From assembly GCA_044841755.1 (NCBI GenBank), contig JAXOFM010000001.1:186001-250000 (forward strand): a DNA stretch of 64,000 nt, written 5' to 3'. Every line of letters starts with the position of its first letter. Position 1 is the first letter of the stretch. Below, piece by piece: positions 1-9,345 of the stretch. The position numbers and the translations under genes were made by a program. The notes under the pieces are model-generated. The model was not told the DNA's origin and did not search any database. It was given only the letters and a program-made list of their open reading frames with translations. The stretch comes from CAZAPO01 sp044841755 (GTDB taxonomy: Bacteria; Bacteroidota; Bacteroidia; Flavobacteriales; Flavobacteriaceae).

Positions 1-639
1 GGCGTAACCATGATATGAACTTTGGTGCATATCGTTAATTAAAACTGGAGTTGGCCAAATAGAAGTATATCCCAGATCATGTATATAATCAATGTTATTT
101 ATTATACCTCTTAAATCACCTCCATGACGTGCATAATCATGACTTCTATCTATTGTAGTTTCATTAAGATTTTCAACAATGTCATTTGATTTATCTCCAT
201 TGGCAAAACGATCTGGAGTAATTAAAAATATAGCATCTGAACTATCAAACCCTTTAAAATCTTCAGCTGCTTGTTCACGAGCTTTCAACTCATAGGTGTG
301 TTGTTTTTCATCGCCATTAGTATTCTTAAAAGTAATATCAAACTTTCCTGATTGTGTTCCTTCTGCAATTTCTAGATCGATAAATAAATAATTAGGGCTT
401 TTTGCTTTGTGAATCTCCTTAACTGAAACTCCAGGATAATTAATGCTTGCTGAATAATCACCAATACCATCATGATACACTAATAACTGCAATGAAATAT
501 CCTTCATTTCAATCCACCAATTTGGTGGCTCAACAATGTTTAAGGAACTATTACTAACTTCAATTGGAGCTTCTAAAGTTTTTTCATTGTTACATGAAAA
601 TACTAGTGCCACTAACAGCAGCAAAAAAAACCTTTTCAT
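1..639 (-). CDS. GH13 cyclomaltodextrinase/neopullulanase-like lipoprotein (partial, C-terminus outside window)
   Basis: Read directly from the minus strand, this open frame runs from an ATG at 639 to the window edge, giving the first 213 residues. The N-terminus (MKRFFLLLLVALVFSCNN) is a lipoprotein signal with Cys16 as the lipidation site, so the enzyme is membrane-anchored, probably periplasmic. Residues about 35-125 resemble the N-terminal beta-sandwich of cyclomaltodextrinases. From about 130 the GH13 barrel begins (DAIFLITPDRFANGD, then HGGDLRGI and a YTSIWPTPV strand). The catalytic residues lie beyond the window. It starts 3 bp after the maltose phosphorylase stop and ends the leftward maltose operon. 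Its likely role is cutting maltodextrins or cyclodextrins to maltose. The family assignment is good; the exact specificity is not visible. Confidence 0.85.
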   Translation of the reverse strand, partial: MKRFFLLLLVALVFSCNNEKTLEAPIEVSNSSLNIVEPPNWWIEMKDISLQLLVYHDGIGDYSASINYPGVSVKEIHKAKSPNYLFIDLEIAEGTQSGKFDITFKNTNGDEKQHTYELKAREQAAEDFKGFDSSDAIFLITPDRFANGDKSNDIVENLNETTIDRSHDYARHGGDLRGIINNIDYIHDLGYTSIWPTPVLINDMHQSSYHGYA

Positions 640-642
640 AAT

Positions 643-2949
643 TTAAACTTTTACGAGTTTGTGAGGGGCAATATTTATTGATTTACCATTCACCAGAATC
701 TGAAGTTCTTTTTCACCGTCTAACTGAAAGTTGGTTTCGTTCTTACCAACATTGATCTTTAATATTTGATTTCTAAAGTTTACTTTAAATGAATATGATT
801 GCCATTGTTCTGGAATCTGTGGTTCAAACGAAAGCATGCCATCTTTAATTCTCATTCCTCCAAAACCTTCAACTATACTCATCCATGTTCCTGCCATCGA
901 GGTAATATGCAAGCCTTCATGTACTTCATGATTATAGTCATCTAAGTCTAATCGCGAAGTTCTTAAATAGAAGGTATATGCCTGCTCCATTCTGCCTAAT
1001 TTTGCAGCTTGAATACTGTGCACACATGGAGACAACGAAGATTCATGAACAGTATATGGTTCATAAAAATCGAAATGTCTTTCTAGTTCCTCTTTTGAAA
1101 ATTGATCTTCAAAAAAGTAGAATCCTTGTAAAACATCTGCTTGTTTGATGTATGGTGAGCGAAGAATTCTATCCCAAGACCATTTTTGATTTATTGGTCT
1201 CTGACTTTTATCCAGGTTTTCAACCGTGATCAATTCCTTATCTAAGAATCCATCTTGCTGAAGAAATACTTGATACTCTTCAGAATATGGGAAGTACATA
1301 TTTTCAGCAACATTTATCCATTTTTTAAGCTCATCTATAGAAAGATCAACTTTATCCATGACCCTGTTATAATCACTCGGATAATCTGTTTTTACTTTAT
1401 TTAAATTTTCAACTGTATACTCAATACACCATTTGGCAATGTAGTTTGTGTACCAGTTGTTATTTACATTATTTTCATATTCATTGGGACCAGTTACTCC
1501 AAGAATTACATACTTATTCTTGTTTGTTGAATAAGTGGCTCGTTGGTGCCAGAATCTCGCAATTCCAATTAATACTTCCAATCCTTTTTCTGGAATATAA
1601 CTATAGTCACCTGTATACCTGTAATAGTTGTAAATAGCGAATGCTATAGCTCCATTACGATGAATTTCCTCAAAAGTGATCTCCCATTCATTGTGGCATT
1701 CTTCACCATTCATGGTAACCATAGGATACAAAGCTGCTCCATTAGTAAATCCAAGCTTTCCAGCATTTTCAATAGCACGATCAAGATGGTTATACCTATA
1801 CTCCAACAATTTTCTTGCAACACTTTGATCTTTGGTGGCTGTATAAAATGGAATACAATAAGCTTCAGTATCCCAATAGGTGCTTCCTCCATATTTTTCA
1901 CCTGTGAATCCTTTAGGTCCAATATTCAATCTAGCGTCAGTACCTATATAAGTTTGATTCAATTGGAAGATATTAAAACGAATTCCTTGTTGTGCTTTTA
2001 CATCACCTTCAATGGTAATGTCTGCCATTTCCCAAATTTTAGCCCAAGCTTCTTTTTGCTGCTCCAATAAAGCATCAAATCCTATTCTTTGAACTTGATC
2101 AATGGCAGCATTTGCTGCTTCGATCAATTCTTCTTTTTTATGGTTTCTGTCAACCGTATAACCTCCAAACTTTTGAATACTAAAAGCTTCTCCTTTTCCA
2201 ACGTTTGCCGTATAAGAGAATGTTATTTTGTTTTCTTCGACATTAGAGTCAAAACCATTTTTTAGTGGGTTTCCACCGAGATAACAGACAGACTTCATGA
2301 AAGTACATGTATGAAATTCAGTCTTCATAGTATGCGCTTCAATAAAAGCTCTTTCATCTTTAGCATTAACTCCTGTAATATTCCAGAACTTATCATCCCA
2401 ATTACTATCTTCATTTGCAATCCCAGCATCAATATATGGTTCAAATGAAATTGAACAATTGGAATTTAGTGGAGTAACTTCATACTTTATAGCACCAAGC
2501 TCATCAAGGTCCAAGCTTAAAAATCGTAAAGTATTTACTCTAATCTCAGTTCCATTTTGAAGTTTAGCTTTAAAACTTCTTGACAGCCATCCCTCTTTCA
2601 TGTTAAGTTCCCTTCTAAAATCAGAAACATCAACACAATTATTCAAATCAAGGAACTCATCATTGATCTTAACATTAATTCCAATCCAATTAGGAGCATT
2701 AAGCACTTTTGCAAAATATTCAGGATACCCATTTTTCCACCAACCAACTCTTGTCTTGTCTGGATAATATACTCCTGCTATATAGCTTCCTTGAAATGTT
2801 GATCCAGAATAATGTTCTTCAAAATTGGCTCGTTGCCCCATGGCACCATTACCTAAACTGAAGATACTTTCAGATCCTTCGACATTTTCGGCGTCGAAGC
2901 CTTCTTCTATAATTGACCAATTATTTGGTTTTATATAATCTTTGTTCAT
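643..2949 (-). CDS. GH65 maltose phosphorylase
   Basis: This 768-residue protein has the normal length for GH65 disaccharide phosphorylases, which split maltose with phosphate into beta-glucose-1-phosphate and glucose. The family signature around the general acid (VTGPNEYENNVNNN) is present, with Glu490 as the expected proton donor. The C-terminal HEGLHITSMAGTW segment is also typical. There is no signal peptide, so it is cytoplasmic. It lies 2 bp downstream of beta-phosphoglucomutase, whose substrate is exactly the product of this reaction, which argues for maltose phosphorylase over kojibiose or trehalose phosphorylase. Human collagen-disaccharide glucosidase also belongs to GH65, but the operon context here clearly points to maltose. 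Confidence 0.9.
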   Translation of the reverse strand: MNKDYIKPNNWSIIEEGFDAENVEGSESIFSLGNGAMGQRANFEEHYSGSTFQGSYIAGVYYPDKTRVGWWKNGYPEYFAKVLNAPNWIGINVKINDEFLDLNNCVDVSDFRRELNMKEGWLSRSFKAKLQNGTEIRVNTLRFLSLDLDELGAIKYEVTPLNSNCSISFEPYIDAGIANEDSNWDDKFWNITGVNAKDERAFIEAHTMKTEFHTCTFMKSVCYLGGNPLKNGFDSNVEENKITFSYTANVGKGEAFSIQKFGGYTVDRNHKKEELIEAANAAIDQVQRIGFDALLEQQKEAWAKIWEMADITIEGDVKAQQGIRFNIFQLNQTYIGTDARLNIGPKGFTGEKYGGSTYWDTEAYCIPFYTATKDQSVARKLLEYRYNHLDRAIENAGKLGFTNGAALYPMVTMNGEECHNEWEITFEEIHRNGAIAFAIYNYYRYTGDYSYIPEKGLEVLIGIARFWHQRATYSTNKNKYVILGVTGPNEYENNVNNNWYTNYIAKWCIEYTVENLNKVKTDYPSDYNRVMDKVDLSIDELKKWINVAENMYFPYSEEYQVFLQQDGFLDKELITVENLDKSQRPINQKWSWDRILRSPYIKQADVLQGFYFFEDQFSKEELERHFDFYEPYTVHESSLSPCVHSIQAAKLGRMEQAYTFYLRTSRLDLDDYNHEVHEGLHITSMAGTWMSIVEGFGGMRIKDGMLSFEPQIPEQWQSYSFKVNFRNQILKINVGKNETNFQLDGEKELQILVNGKSINIAPHKLVKV

Positions 2950-2951
2950 TT

Positions 2952-3614
2952 TTAATTTTCTTCATTAATGAGTTTATTCAAAAACTCTTCATCCATTTCC
3001 GTAAAATCTTGAAACACGTAATCTGCTTCATGCAGAACTGATTCATCACCAATTCCAATACTTATCATATTAGCTGCATTTGCCGCTTGAACACCAGCGA
3101 CAGCGTCTTCAAACACAACACATTTACTTGGTTCAACATTCATCTTTTCTGCAGCAATTAGAAAAACCTCAGGGTCTGGTTTCGCTTTGGAAACGTCATT
3201 CCCATCAACAATAGCATCCAATCTATCTAACAGATTTACTCTTGTTAGAATTTCCCTTGCATTTTTACTTGCAGAACCAAGTGACATTTTTTGATCGTTA
3301 TTAGATAAAAAATCTAAAACCTTTACAACATCTGGTAGAATTTCAGATTCATCCATAGATGCGATATAGGTTAGATAATCATCATTTTTTTTACCCATCA
3401 ATTCATTGAACTTGGTTTCTTCTAGGGTAATGTTGCCCCAGCTTAATATTTTTTCTAAAGACCTTACTCTCGAAACACCTTTAAGTTGTTCATTTTGCGT
3501 TTCGGTAAAATCAATACCAATTCCATTAGCTAATTTTTTCCAAGCCAAGAAGTGATATTTGGCAGTATCAACAATAACACCATCCAGATCGAATATGAAT
3601 CCCTTTTTACTCAT
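2952..3614 (-). CDS. pgmB: beta-phosphoglucomutase (HAD superfamily)
   Basis: This 220-residue HAD hydrolase-fold protein has the nucleophile motif FDLDGVIVDT with Asp9 and Asp11. It also has the helical cap that follows, the SLGSASKNA motif II and the KPDPEVFL...VFEDAVAGVQAA motifs III/IV. It converts beta-glucose-1-phosphate, made by the adjacent maltose phosphorylase, to glucose-6-phosphate. It lies 5 bp after the MFS transporter stop and 2 bp before the GH65 gene, so these three genes form a translationally close unit for cytoplasmic maltose use. Confidence is high because both sequence and neighbours agree. Confidence 0.93.
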   Translation of the reverse strand: MSKKGFIFDLDGVIVDTAKYHFLAWKKLANGIGIDFTETQNEQLKGVSRVRSLEKILSWGNITLEETKFNELMGKKNDDYLTYIASMDESEILPDVVKVLDFLSNNDQKMSLGSASKNAREILTRVNLLDRLDAIVDGNDVSKAKPDPEVFLIAAEKMNVEPSKCVVFEDAVAGVQAANAANMISIGIGDESVLHEADYVFQDFTEMDEEFLNKLINEEN

Positions 3615-3619
3615 TGATT

Positions 3620-4969
3620 TTAGGCTTTAACAACGTCATCAACATCTTTCACTTTTGAGACAAGTGCAGCTGCTATTAAGAAGCTAACCCCACTCATAAC
3701 CAAAGCAAAAATGGCCTGATTTCCGTATGCATACTTTACTAAAGGACCTCCAATAAGCGCATTAATAATTTGCGGGATCACAATGAAGAAATTGAAAATC
3801 CCCATGTAAACTCCCATCTTTTTTGGTGAAATAGACCCAGCCAGTATAGCATAAGGCATAGCTAGAATACTTGCCCAGGCAATTCCCACACCAATCATTG
3901 AAACTATCAGCCAATTTTTATCGGGCATAATGTAAATTGACAATAAACCAAGTCCTCCAATAATTAATGATAAAGAGTGTGTTTTCTTTCTTCCAATTTT
4001 CTTAGCGATGTAAGGCAATGCAAAAGCATATAATGCAGATATTAAGTTATACACTCCAAACAATATTCCAACCCAATCACCTGCATCTTGGTAAGCTGCA
4101 CTACTTGAGTCGGTAAATTGAAGTCCATAAATATGCTGTGCTATAGCAGGCGTAGCGAAAACCCACATTCCAAATAATCCAAACCATGAGAAGAATTGAA
4201 CCCAACTCAGCTGCCTCATGGTTGCAGGCATCTTTCTAAAATCTTCAAAAATATCTAGTAAGCTAGATTTATCATCTTGGTTTTCATCTGTTCCCTCTTC
4301 GTCTTTTGTGAAGCTAGCCAATTCTTCTGGAGAATATTCTTTAGTTGTAGTTACAGTAACTAAAATTGAAACTATTAATACAACTGCTCCAATAATAAAA
4401 GATAAGATCAAATTCATTGGAATCGTTCCCTCTGTTGTTTCATTAGAAACACCAAACCAGTTTGTCAATGCATAAGGTAACCATGAACCAATTACTGCAC
4501 CAAAACCAATCAAGGCAGTTTGAACACTAAACCCTAAAGTTCTTTGATCAGTTCTTAAGTTGTCACCTACTAATGCTCTAAAAGGCTCCATTGCTATATT
4601 AAATGAAGCGTCCATGATCATCAACATTCCTGCTCCAACCCATAAAGCTGGTAAAAAGGCAATGAATAAATCTGCCTGTGGCATTAGAACTAAGCCAATA
4701 GATGCCAAAATAGCTCCAACTAGAAAATATGGTTTTCGTCTACCAAATCTTCCCCAAGTTTTATCACTATAATGTCCAACTATTGGTTGTACAATTAATC
4801 CCATTAAGGGTGCTATAATCCAAAACCAAGAAAGCTCATGGACATCAGCTCCAAAAATTTGTAAAATTCTACTAGCATTAGCATTTTGAAGGGCAAAACC
4901 CATCTGGATTCCCAGGAAACCAAAACTCATATTCCAGATCTCCCAGAAACTTAATCTGCGCTTTTCCAT
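3620..4969 (-). CDS. MFS maltose/sugar transporter (GPH/SUT-like)
   Basis: This 449-residue integral membrane protein has about 12 hydrophobic segments and resembles sucrose/maltose transporters of the major facilitator superfamily. The N-terminus (SFWEIWNMSFGFLGIQMGFALQ) and the loop GHYSDKTWGRFGRRKPY, the family's cytoplasmic motif after TM2, are characteristic. A charged cytoplasmic loop at about residues 210-235 separates the two halves. It is the first gene of the leftward maltose operon and probably moves maltose across the inner membrane. A 10-bp inverted repeat abuts its start codon and may influence translation. Confidence 0.88.
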   Translation of the reverse strand: MEKRRLSFWEIWNMSFGFLGIQMGFALQNANASRILQIFGADVHELSWFWIIAPLMGLIVQPIVGHYSDKTWGRFGRRKPYFLVGAILASIGLVLMPQADLFIAFLPALWVGAGMLMIMDASFNIAMEPFRALVGDNLRTDQRTLGFSVQTALIGFGAVIGSWLPYALTNWFGVSNETTEGTIPMNLILSFIIGAVVLIVSILVTVTTTKEYSPEELASFTKDEEGTDENQDDKSSLLDIFEDFRKMPATMRQLSWVQFFSWFGLFGMWVFATPAIAQHIYGLQFTDSSSAAYQDAGDWVGILFGVYNLISALYAFALPYIAKKIGRKKTHSLSLIIGGLGLLSIYIMPDKNWLIVSMIGVGIAWASILAMPYAILAGSISPKKMGVYMGIFNFFIVIPQIINALIGGPLVKYAYGNQAIFALVMSGVSFLIAAALVSKVKDVDDVVKA

Positions 4970-5000
4970 AAAATAGTATGTTTTTTGTTAATACTATTTT
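4970..5000 (-). promoter_or_regulatory. perfect 10-bp inverted repeat abutting the MFS start codon
   Basis: The arms aaaatagtat (4970-4979) and atactatttt (4991-5000) are exact reverse complements around an 11-nt loop. In the mRNA the downstream arm ends directly at the ATG at 4969, so a hairpin would occlude the ribosome-entry region. It could instead be a protein-binding dyad. The role is inferred. Confidence 0.4.
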
Positions 5001-5031
5001 GACAAGCGGAAAGACTTATCAAAACTTATGT

Positions 5032-5047
5032 GAGAAGTGAAAATATA
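5032..5047. repeat. 16-bp exact motif shared with the SusC leader (copy 1)
   Basis: The sequence gagaagtgaaaatata occurs here and again at 6295-6310, in the two intergenic regions that flank the LacI-type regulator gene. Both copies are on the plus strand although the two operons diverge. Its location before both arms of the maltose locus suggests a common regulatory element. Confidence 0.45.
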
Positions 5048-5062
5048 AGTTCTGATATGGTA

Positions 5063-5070
5063 CAAATATA
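5063..5070 (-). promoter_or_regulatory. candidate Bacteroidota -7 box for the MFS/pgmB/GH65 operon
   Basis: The minus strand reads TATATTTG, an exact match to TAnnTTTG. A TTTG lies upstream (complement of 5094-5097), but the 23-bp spacing is longer than usual. It would give a leader of roughly 90 nt containing the shared 16-mer and the start-codon hairpin. Confidence 0.4.
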
Positions 5071-5101
5071 TAATATTTTTTATTTATGATTTACAAAAAG
5101 A

Positions 5102-6142
5102 TCATTTAGTTGACTCTCTCTCAATCAAGTCTGTCTGTATTACAACGGTTTCGTAAAGTGTTTCCTCAACATCATTTTCTAACCGATCTATAAGTAAAGA
5201 AGCACATTTTTCTCCCATTTGAAGACTATGCTGACTTACTGTAGTTAAACTAGGAACGGCATGCTTTGATAAAACCCCATCAGTAAACCCAATTACTTGA
5301 ATGTCTTCAGGAATTTTCATTCCCATTTGCCTTGCAACTTTCATTGCTGTGATAGCATATAACTCGTTGACCGCAAATATGCCATCCAAATCACTGTTAT
5401 TTAAGAAAAGTAACTTAACTTCCTTTTCAATCTCTTGCATTTGCTCTTCAGAATTTAGCTCGTCGTCAACCTTGACAATCAATCCTGCTTCAGGCTGCAT
5501 TCCTGCCCCCTCTAATGCATTAATATAACCTTGAGTTCTAAGTCTCCCCACTGAGACGTAATCTTTAGTGGTGATAATGCCAATCTTTTTCGCACCAGAT
5601 TTAATTAACTTTTTTACAGCCATTTGTGCACCACTTTGATCATTCACAATTACCTTATCGCACTTTATGTCACTTGTTATTCTGTCAAACATCACAATTG
5701 GCATTCCTTGATTTATGGTCTCAGAAAGATGGTGATAATCTTGCTCTAACAATGTTTCCTTTGAAAGTGACAAAATAAAACCGTCAATACTACCATTGGC
5801 TAACATCTCCATATTTATTACTTCTTTGGCAAAAGACTCATTTGAAAGCCCGACAATAACATTATAACCTCTATCAAGCGCTACATTTTCTATACCTTTT
5901 ATAACCGTTGAAAAGAAATGATGCACAATCTCTGGGATAATAACTCCTATCGTCTTTGTTTTTCTATTTTTTAAGCTTAGTGCAATATTATTAGGTCTAT
6001 AGTTATATAGCTTAGCAAAGGCCTGAACCTTTTCTCTGGTATCTTCACTTATCTCTTTACTGTTCCTTAACGATTTTGAAACGGTAGATATAGAAACATC
6101 CAACTCCTTTGCTATTTGCTTTAAAGTGATTTTTCTTTTCAT
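5102..6142 (-). CDS. LacI/GalR-family transcriptional regulator (maltose locus)
   Basis: This 346-residue protein has an N-terminal LacI-type helix-turn-helix (TLKQIAKELDVSISTVSKSLR, residues about 5-25) and a hinge helix. A periplasmic-binding-protein-like effector domain starting at about residue 60 (TKTIGVIIPEIVHHFFS) makes up the rest. It sits between the leftward MFS/phosphorylase operon and the rightward SusC operon, the usual position of the maltose regulator in flavobacterial starch loci. It probably senses maltose or a derivative. Whether it activates or represses cannot be read from sequence. Confidence 0.92.
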   Translation of the reverse strand: MKRKITLKQIAKELDVSISTVSKSLRNSKEISEDTREKVQAFAKLYNYRPNNIALSLKNRKTKTIGVIIPEIVHHFFSTVIKGIENVALDRGYNVIVGLSNESFAKEVINMEMLANGSIDGFILSLSKETLLEQDYHHLSETINQGMPIVMFDRITSDIKCDKVIVNDQSGAQMAVKKLIKSGAKKIGIITTKDYVSVGRLRTQGYINALEGAGMQPEAGLIVKVDDELNSEEQMQEIEKEVKLLFLNNSDLDGIFAVNELYAITAMKVARQMGMKIPEDIQVIGFTDGVLSKHAVPSLTTVSQHSLQMGEKCASLLIDRLENDVEETLYETVVIQTDLIERESTK

Positions 6143-6229
6143 TATAGTTTTAGTAAATTAATACTCCCTTTTTTACGAATTTTCAGGTTTCACAGGTGTT
6201 AAATTGCAATTTTAACAAAAACTTGTTAA

Positions 6230-6245
6230 CACGAAAACGTTGTAG
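6230..6245. promoter_or_regulatory. putative LacI-family operator upstream of SusC
   Basis: The segment containing acgaaaacgttgt has the central A-rich/CG/TT pattern of LacI/GalR operators, but symmetry is imperfect. It lies between the regulator gene and the SusC gene, about 100 bp before the SusC start. Confidence 0.3.
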
Positions 6246-6294
6246 TTACAAAAGTCATTCTTCAAGCACTCTCAATTTACATAAATTTAACCTC

Positions 6295-6310
6295 GAGAAG
6301 TGAAAATATA
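6295..6310. repeat. 16-bp exact motif shared with the MFS leader (copy 2)
   Basis: This is the second copy of gagaagtgaaaatata, 36 bp before the SusC ATG. The match to 5032-5047 is exact over 16 bp and then diverges on both sides. Confidence 0.45.
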
Positions 6311-6346
6311 TAAACATTTTTTTTAGAAACTAATTAAAAACATTGT

Positions 6347-9334
6347 ATGAAAACAACTTTTAATAGTGTACTGTTCATACTGCTTTTGATTCCGGCAATG
6401 ATATTTGCCCAATCAACTGTTAGTGGTACTGTAACAGAACTATCAACATCAACACCTTTACCTGGTGTGAATGTTCTTATTAAAGGAACTTCAACAGGTA
6501 CTTCTACTGACTTTGATGGTAATTATACCTTGTCAGTGAATAATGGTGATGTTATAGTATTTTCTTATGTAGGTTTTCGAACCCAAGAAATTACGTATAA
6601 CGGACAAGCTACAATAGATGTTCAATTAACAGAAGATGCTGCTTTATTGGACGAAATTGTAGTTATTGGTTATGGTGCTGTTAAGAAAGAAGATTTAACA
6701 GGTTCGGCAGATTTAATAACATCTGAAGACTTTAACCAAGGACCTGTAGTATCAGCACAACAACTTATTCAAGGTAAAATTGCAGGTGTTTCTGTAACTT
6801 CTGGCGGAGGTGCTCCAGGTGAAGGGCAGAACATTATAATTCGTGGTCTTGGATCTTTATCTTTAACTAGTTCTCCACTTATTGTTGTGGATGGATTACC
6901 TTTAGATAATGGAGGTGTAGGAGGTTCTCGTAACCCATTAAACCTTATTAATCCTAACGATATTGAAAGTATGGTGGTGCTCAAAGATGCATCAGCAACT
7001 GCTATTTATGGATCTCGTGCTGCCAATGGAGTTATCATGATTACTACTAAAAAAGGTAAGGATCGTGATTTCCAGTTCAACTTCAACTCTTCAATAATGT
7101 TCTCTAATCCTACTGATCAAGTAGACGTTCTTACTGGAGATTCATTTAGAAGTGTGGTAGCCTCATCAGGTGATGCAGCTGCTATAGGTAGACTAGGTTC
7201 TCACAATACAGATTGGCAATCATTAATTTATAATGATGCAATTAGTACAGATCATTCATTTAGTGCATTAGGAAATGCATGGGGAGTTCCAATGAGAGCT
7301 TCTATTGGTTACTCTGATCAAAGTGGTATTTTAGAAGGAGATAAATTTTCTAGAACAACTGCCTCTTTAAGCTTGACACCAAGTTTATTAGACGATCACT
7401 TAAAAGTAGAAGTAAATGCAAGAGGTATGTATACCGAAAATACTTTTGCAAATAGAGGAGCTATTGGTAATGCGGTTTCTTTTGACCCAACAAAGTCTAT
7501 TTATGATACAGACCCAACAATAGTATCTCAATTTGGAGGATTTACTGGTTGGTATGAACCTTTATTAGATCAGAGTTCTAACGTAATAATCCATCCAGAC
7601 ACAGGACTTCCTGTTTATAGTAGATTAAATTTGAGCCCGGTCAATCCTTTAGCTTTATTGAAGTATCAAGATGATTCTGCTGAAGTAAGAAGAATAGTAG
7701 CAAATGCCAAATTTGATTATAAAATTCATGGTTTTGAGGATTTAACAGCAACTGTAAATGTAGGTATAGATAAATCACATTCAAACGGAAGAAATATTGT
7801 AGATATTAGAATGCCACAATCATTACTTGCTGAATCTTGGCAAGAGTGGGACGGTGCAAGATATGCATATACCAATAGATCTACTAACAGATTATTTGAT
7901 GCTTATTTAACGTATCAAAAAGAGTTCAATGAAGTACACAACTTAAATGTTGTAGCTGGATATTCATATCAAGATTTTGAATACGACAACAATACTTATG
8001 ACAGTGAGTTAGAAGAACAAGGAAGTATCTTTGAGTTTATAGACAAATCAAAGAATGTATTACTTTCTTACTTCGGTAGAATGAACTACAGTTATGACGA
8101 TAGATACTTATTAACAGCAACAGTAAGAGCTGATGCTTCTTCAAAATTAAATCCAGATGATCGCTGGGGAATCTTCCCTTCTGCGGCATTTGCATGGAAC
8201 ATTCATAACGAATCATTTATGGAAGACTCTACCTTTAATGAACTTAAACTAAGGTTAGGTTACGGTGAGGTAGGTAATGTAAACGGATTAGGTGATTACC
8301 AGTTCTTAACGCGCTATACTGGAAGTACAGATACAGCTAATTATTTATTTGGATCACAATACTATCAATCTTTCCGTCCTGAGCCTTTTAACGAAAACTT
8401 ACGTTGGGAAATTGGTAGAACTATCAATATTGGTTTAGATTATAGCTTGTTGGAAGGAAGAATAGGTGGTTCTGTTAATCTTTATAAGAAAGAAACACAG
8501 GATCTTATTGCCTCGGCAACCGTAGACCCTTTTACCAACTTTGGAAGTAGAGTTGATACAAATATTGGTGATATGGAAAATAAAGGGGTTGAATTTATAC
8601 TAAATCTAACACCAATAAAAACTGAAGACTTTGAGTGGAACATTAACTACAATATTTCATATAACGAAAATGAAGTAACTAATCTACCTTTTGACCAAGA
8701 TGTTGGAGGAATTAGTGGTGGTGTAGGTAATACTATTCAAAGACACGTTGTTGGCCAAGAACCTTACAGTTTCTTTGTATATCACCAGTTGTACGATGTA
8801 GCTGGAAATCCTATTGAAGGTGCTTTTGCTGATCTTAATGGTGACAACATCATTAACGAACAAGATAGATATTACAAAGAAGATCCTTATGCAGATATCT
8901 TAATGGGATTAAATACTAGTATCTCTTATAAAAACTGGGATCTTGCTGTTGTTACCAGAGCAAGTATTGGAAATTATGCTTATGATAACGTTGCTTCTAG
9001 TTCTGCATATTTAGCAAGAGCTACAGACAATAACATTCTTACCAATTTACATGCTGACTATTTACAAACTGGATTTACAGCTATTACAGACACTAACTTG
9101 TTAAGCGATCATTACATACAAGAAGCTTCTTTCTTCAAGATTGATAACATTACAGTTGGATATACTTGGAATGATGCTTTTGAAGGAACCAATATTAGAT
9201 TCTACAGTTCGTTCCAAAATGTTGCGACCATTACAGATTATACAGGATTAGATCCTGAAATAACAGGAGGTATTGATAATAATTTTTACCCAAGACCGCG
9301 TACTGCAGTATTTGGTATAAATGTGGACTTTTAA
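6347..9334 (+). CDS. susC: SusC-like TonB-dependent outer-membrane maltodextrin transporter
   Basis: This 995-residue protein begins with a signal peptide (MKTTFNSVLFILLLIPAMIFAQ). A carboxypeptidase-like regulatory domain (about 23-105, GTSTDFDGNYTL) and the TonB plug follow, including the SusC signature AANGVIMITTKKG. The rest forms the 22-strand barrel, ending in an aromatic terminus (GINVDF). It imports oligosaccharides across the outer membrane together with the SusD lipoprotein encoded 11 bp downstream. Substrate is inferred as maltodextrin from the surrounding starch enzymes and regulator. Confidence 0.95.
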   Translation: MKTTFNSVLFILLLIPAMIFAQSTVSGTVTELSTSTPLPGVNVLIKGTSTGTSTDFDGNYTLSVNNGDVIVFSYVGFRTQEITYNGQATIDVQLTEDAALLDEIVVIGYGAVKKEDLTGSADLITSEDFNQGPVVSAQQLIQGKIAGVSVTSGGGAPGEGQNIIIRGLGSLSLTSSPLIVVDGLPLDNGGVGGSRNPLNLINPNDIESMVVLKDASATAIYGSRAANGVIMITTKKGKDRDFQFNFNSSIMFSNPTDQVDVLTGDSFRSVVASSGDAAAIGRLGSHNTDWQSLIYNDAISTDHSFSALGNAWGVPMRASIGYSDQSGILEGDKFSRTTASLSLTPSLLDDHLKVEVNARGMYTENTFANRGAIGNAVSFDPTKSIYDTDPTIVSQFGGFTGWYEPLLDQSSNVIIHPDTGLPVYSRLNLSPVNPLALLKYQDDSAEVRRIVANAKFDYKIHGFEDLTATVNVGIDKSHSNGRNIVDIRMPQSLLAESWQEWDGARYAYTNRSTNRLFDAYLTYQKEFNEVHNLNVVAGYSYQDFEYDNNTYDSELEEQGSIFEFIDKSKNVLLSYFGRMNYSYDDRYLLTATVRADASSKLNPDDRWGIFPSAAFAWNIHNESFMEDSTFNELKLRLGYGEVGNVNGLGDYQFLTRYTGSTDTANYLFGSQYYQSFRPEPFNENLRWEIGRTINIGLDYSLLEGRIGGSVNLYKKETQDLIASATVDPFTNFGSRVDTNIGDMENKGVEFILNLTPIKTEDFEWNINYNISYNENEVTNLPFDQDVGGISGGVGNTIQRHVVGQEPYSFFVYHQLYDVAGNPIEGAFADLNGDNIINEQDRYYKEDPYADILMGLNTSISYKNWDLAVVTRASIGNYAYDNVASSSAYLARATDNNILTNLHADYLQTGFTAITDTNLLSDHYIQEASFFKIDNITVGYTWNDAFEGTNIRFYSSFQNVATITDYTGLDPEITGGIDNNFYPRPRTAVFGINVDF

Positions 9335-9345
9335 AAAATTGAAGT

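Noticed and set aside
643..2949. GH65 enzyme as a collagen glucosyl-galactosyl-hydroxylysine glucosidase, as in animals
   Set aside because: It is coupled to beta-phosphoglucomutase and a maltose operon and has phosphorylase-type length and motifs, so maltose phosphorylase is far more likely.
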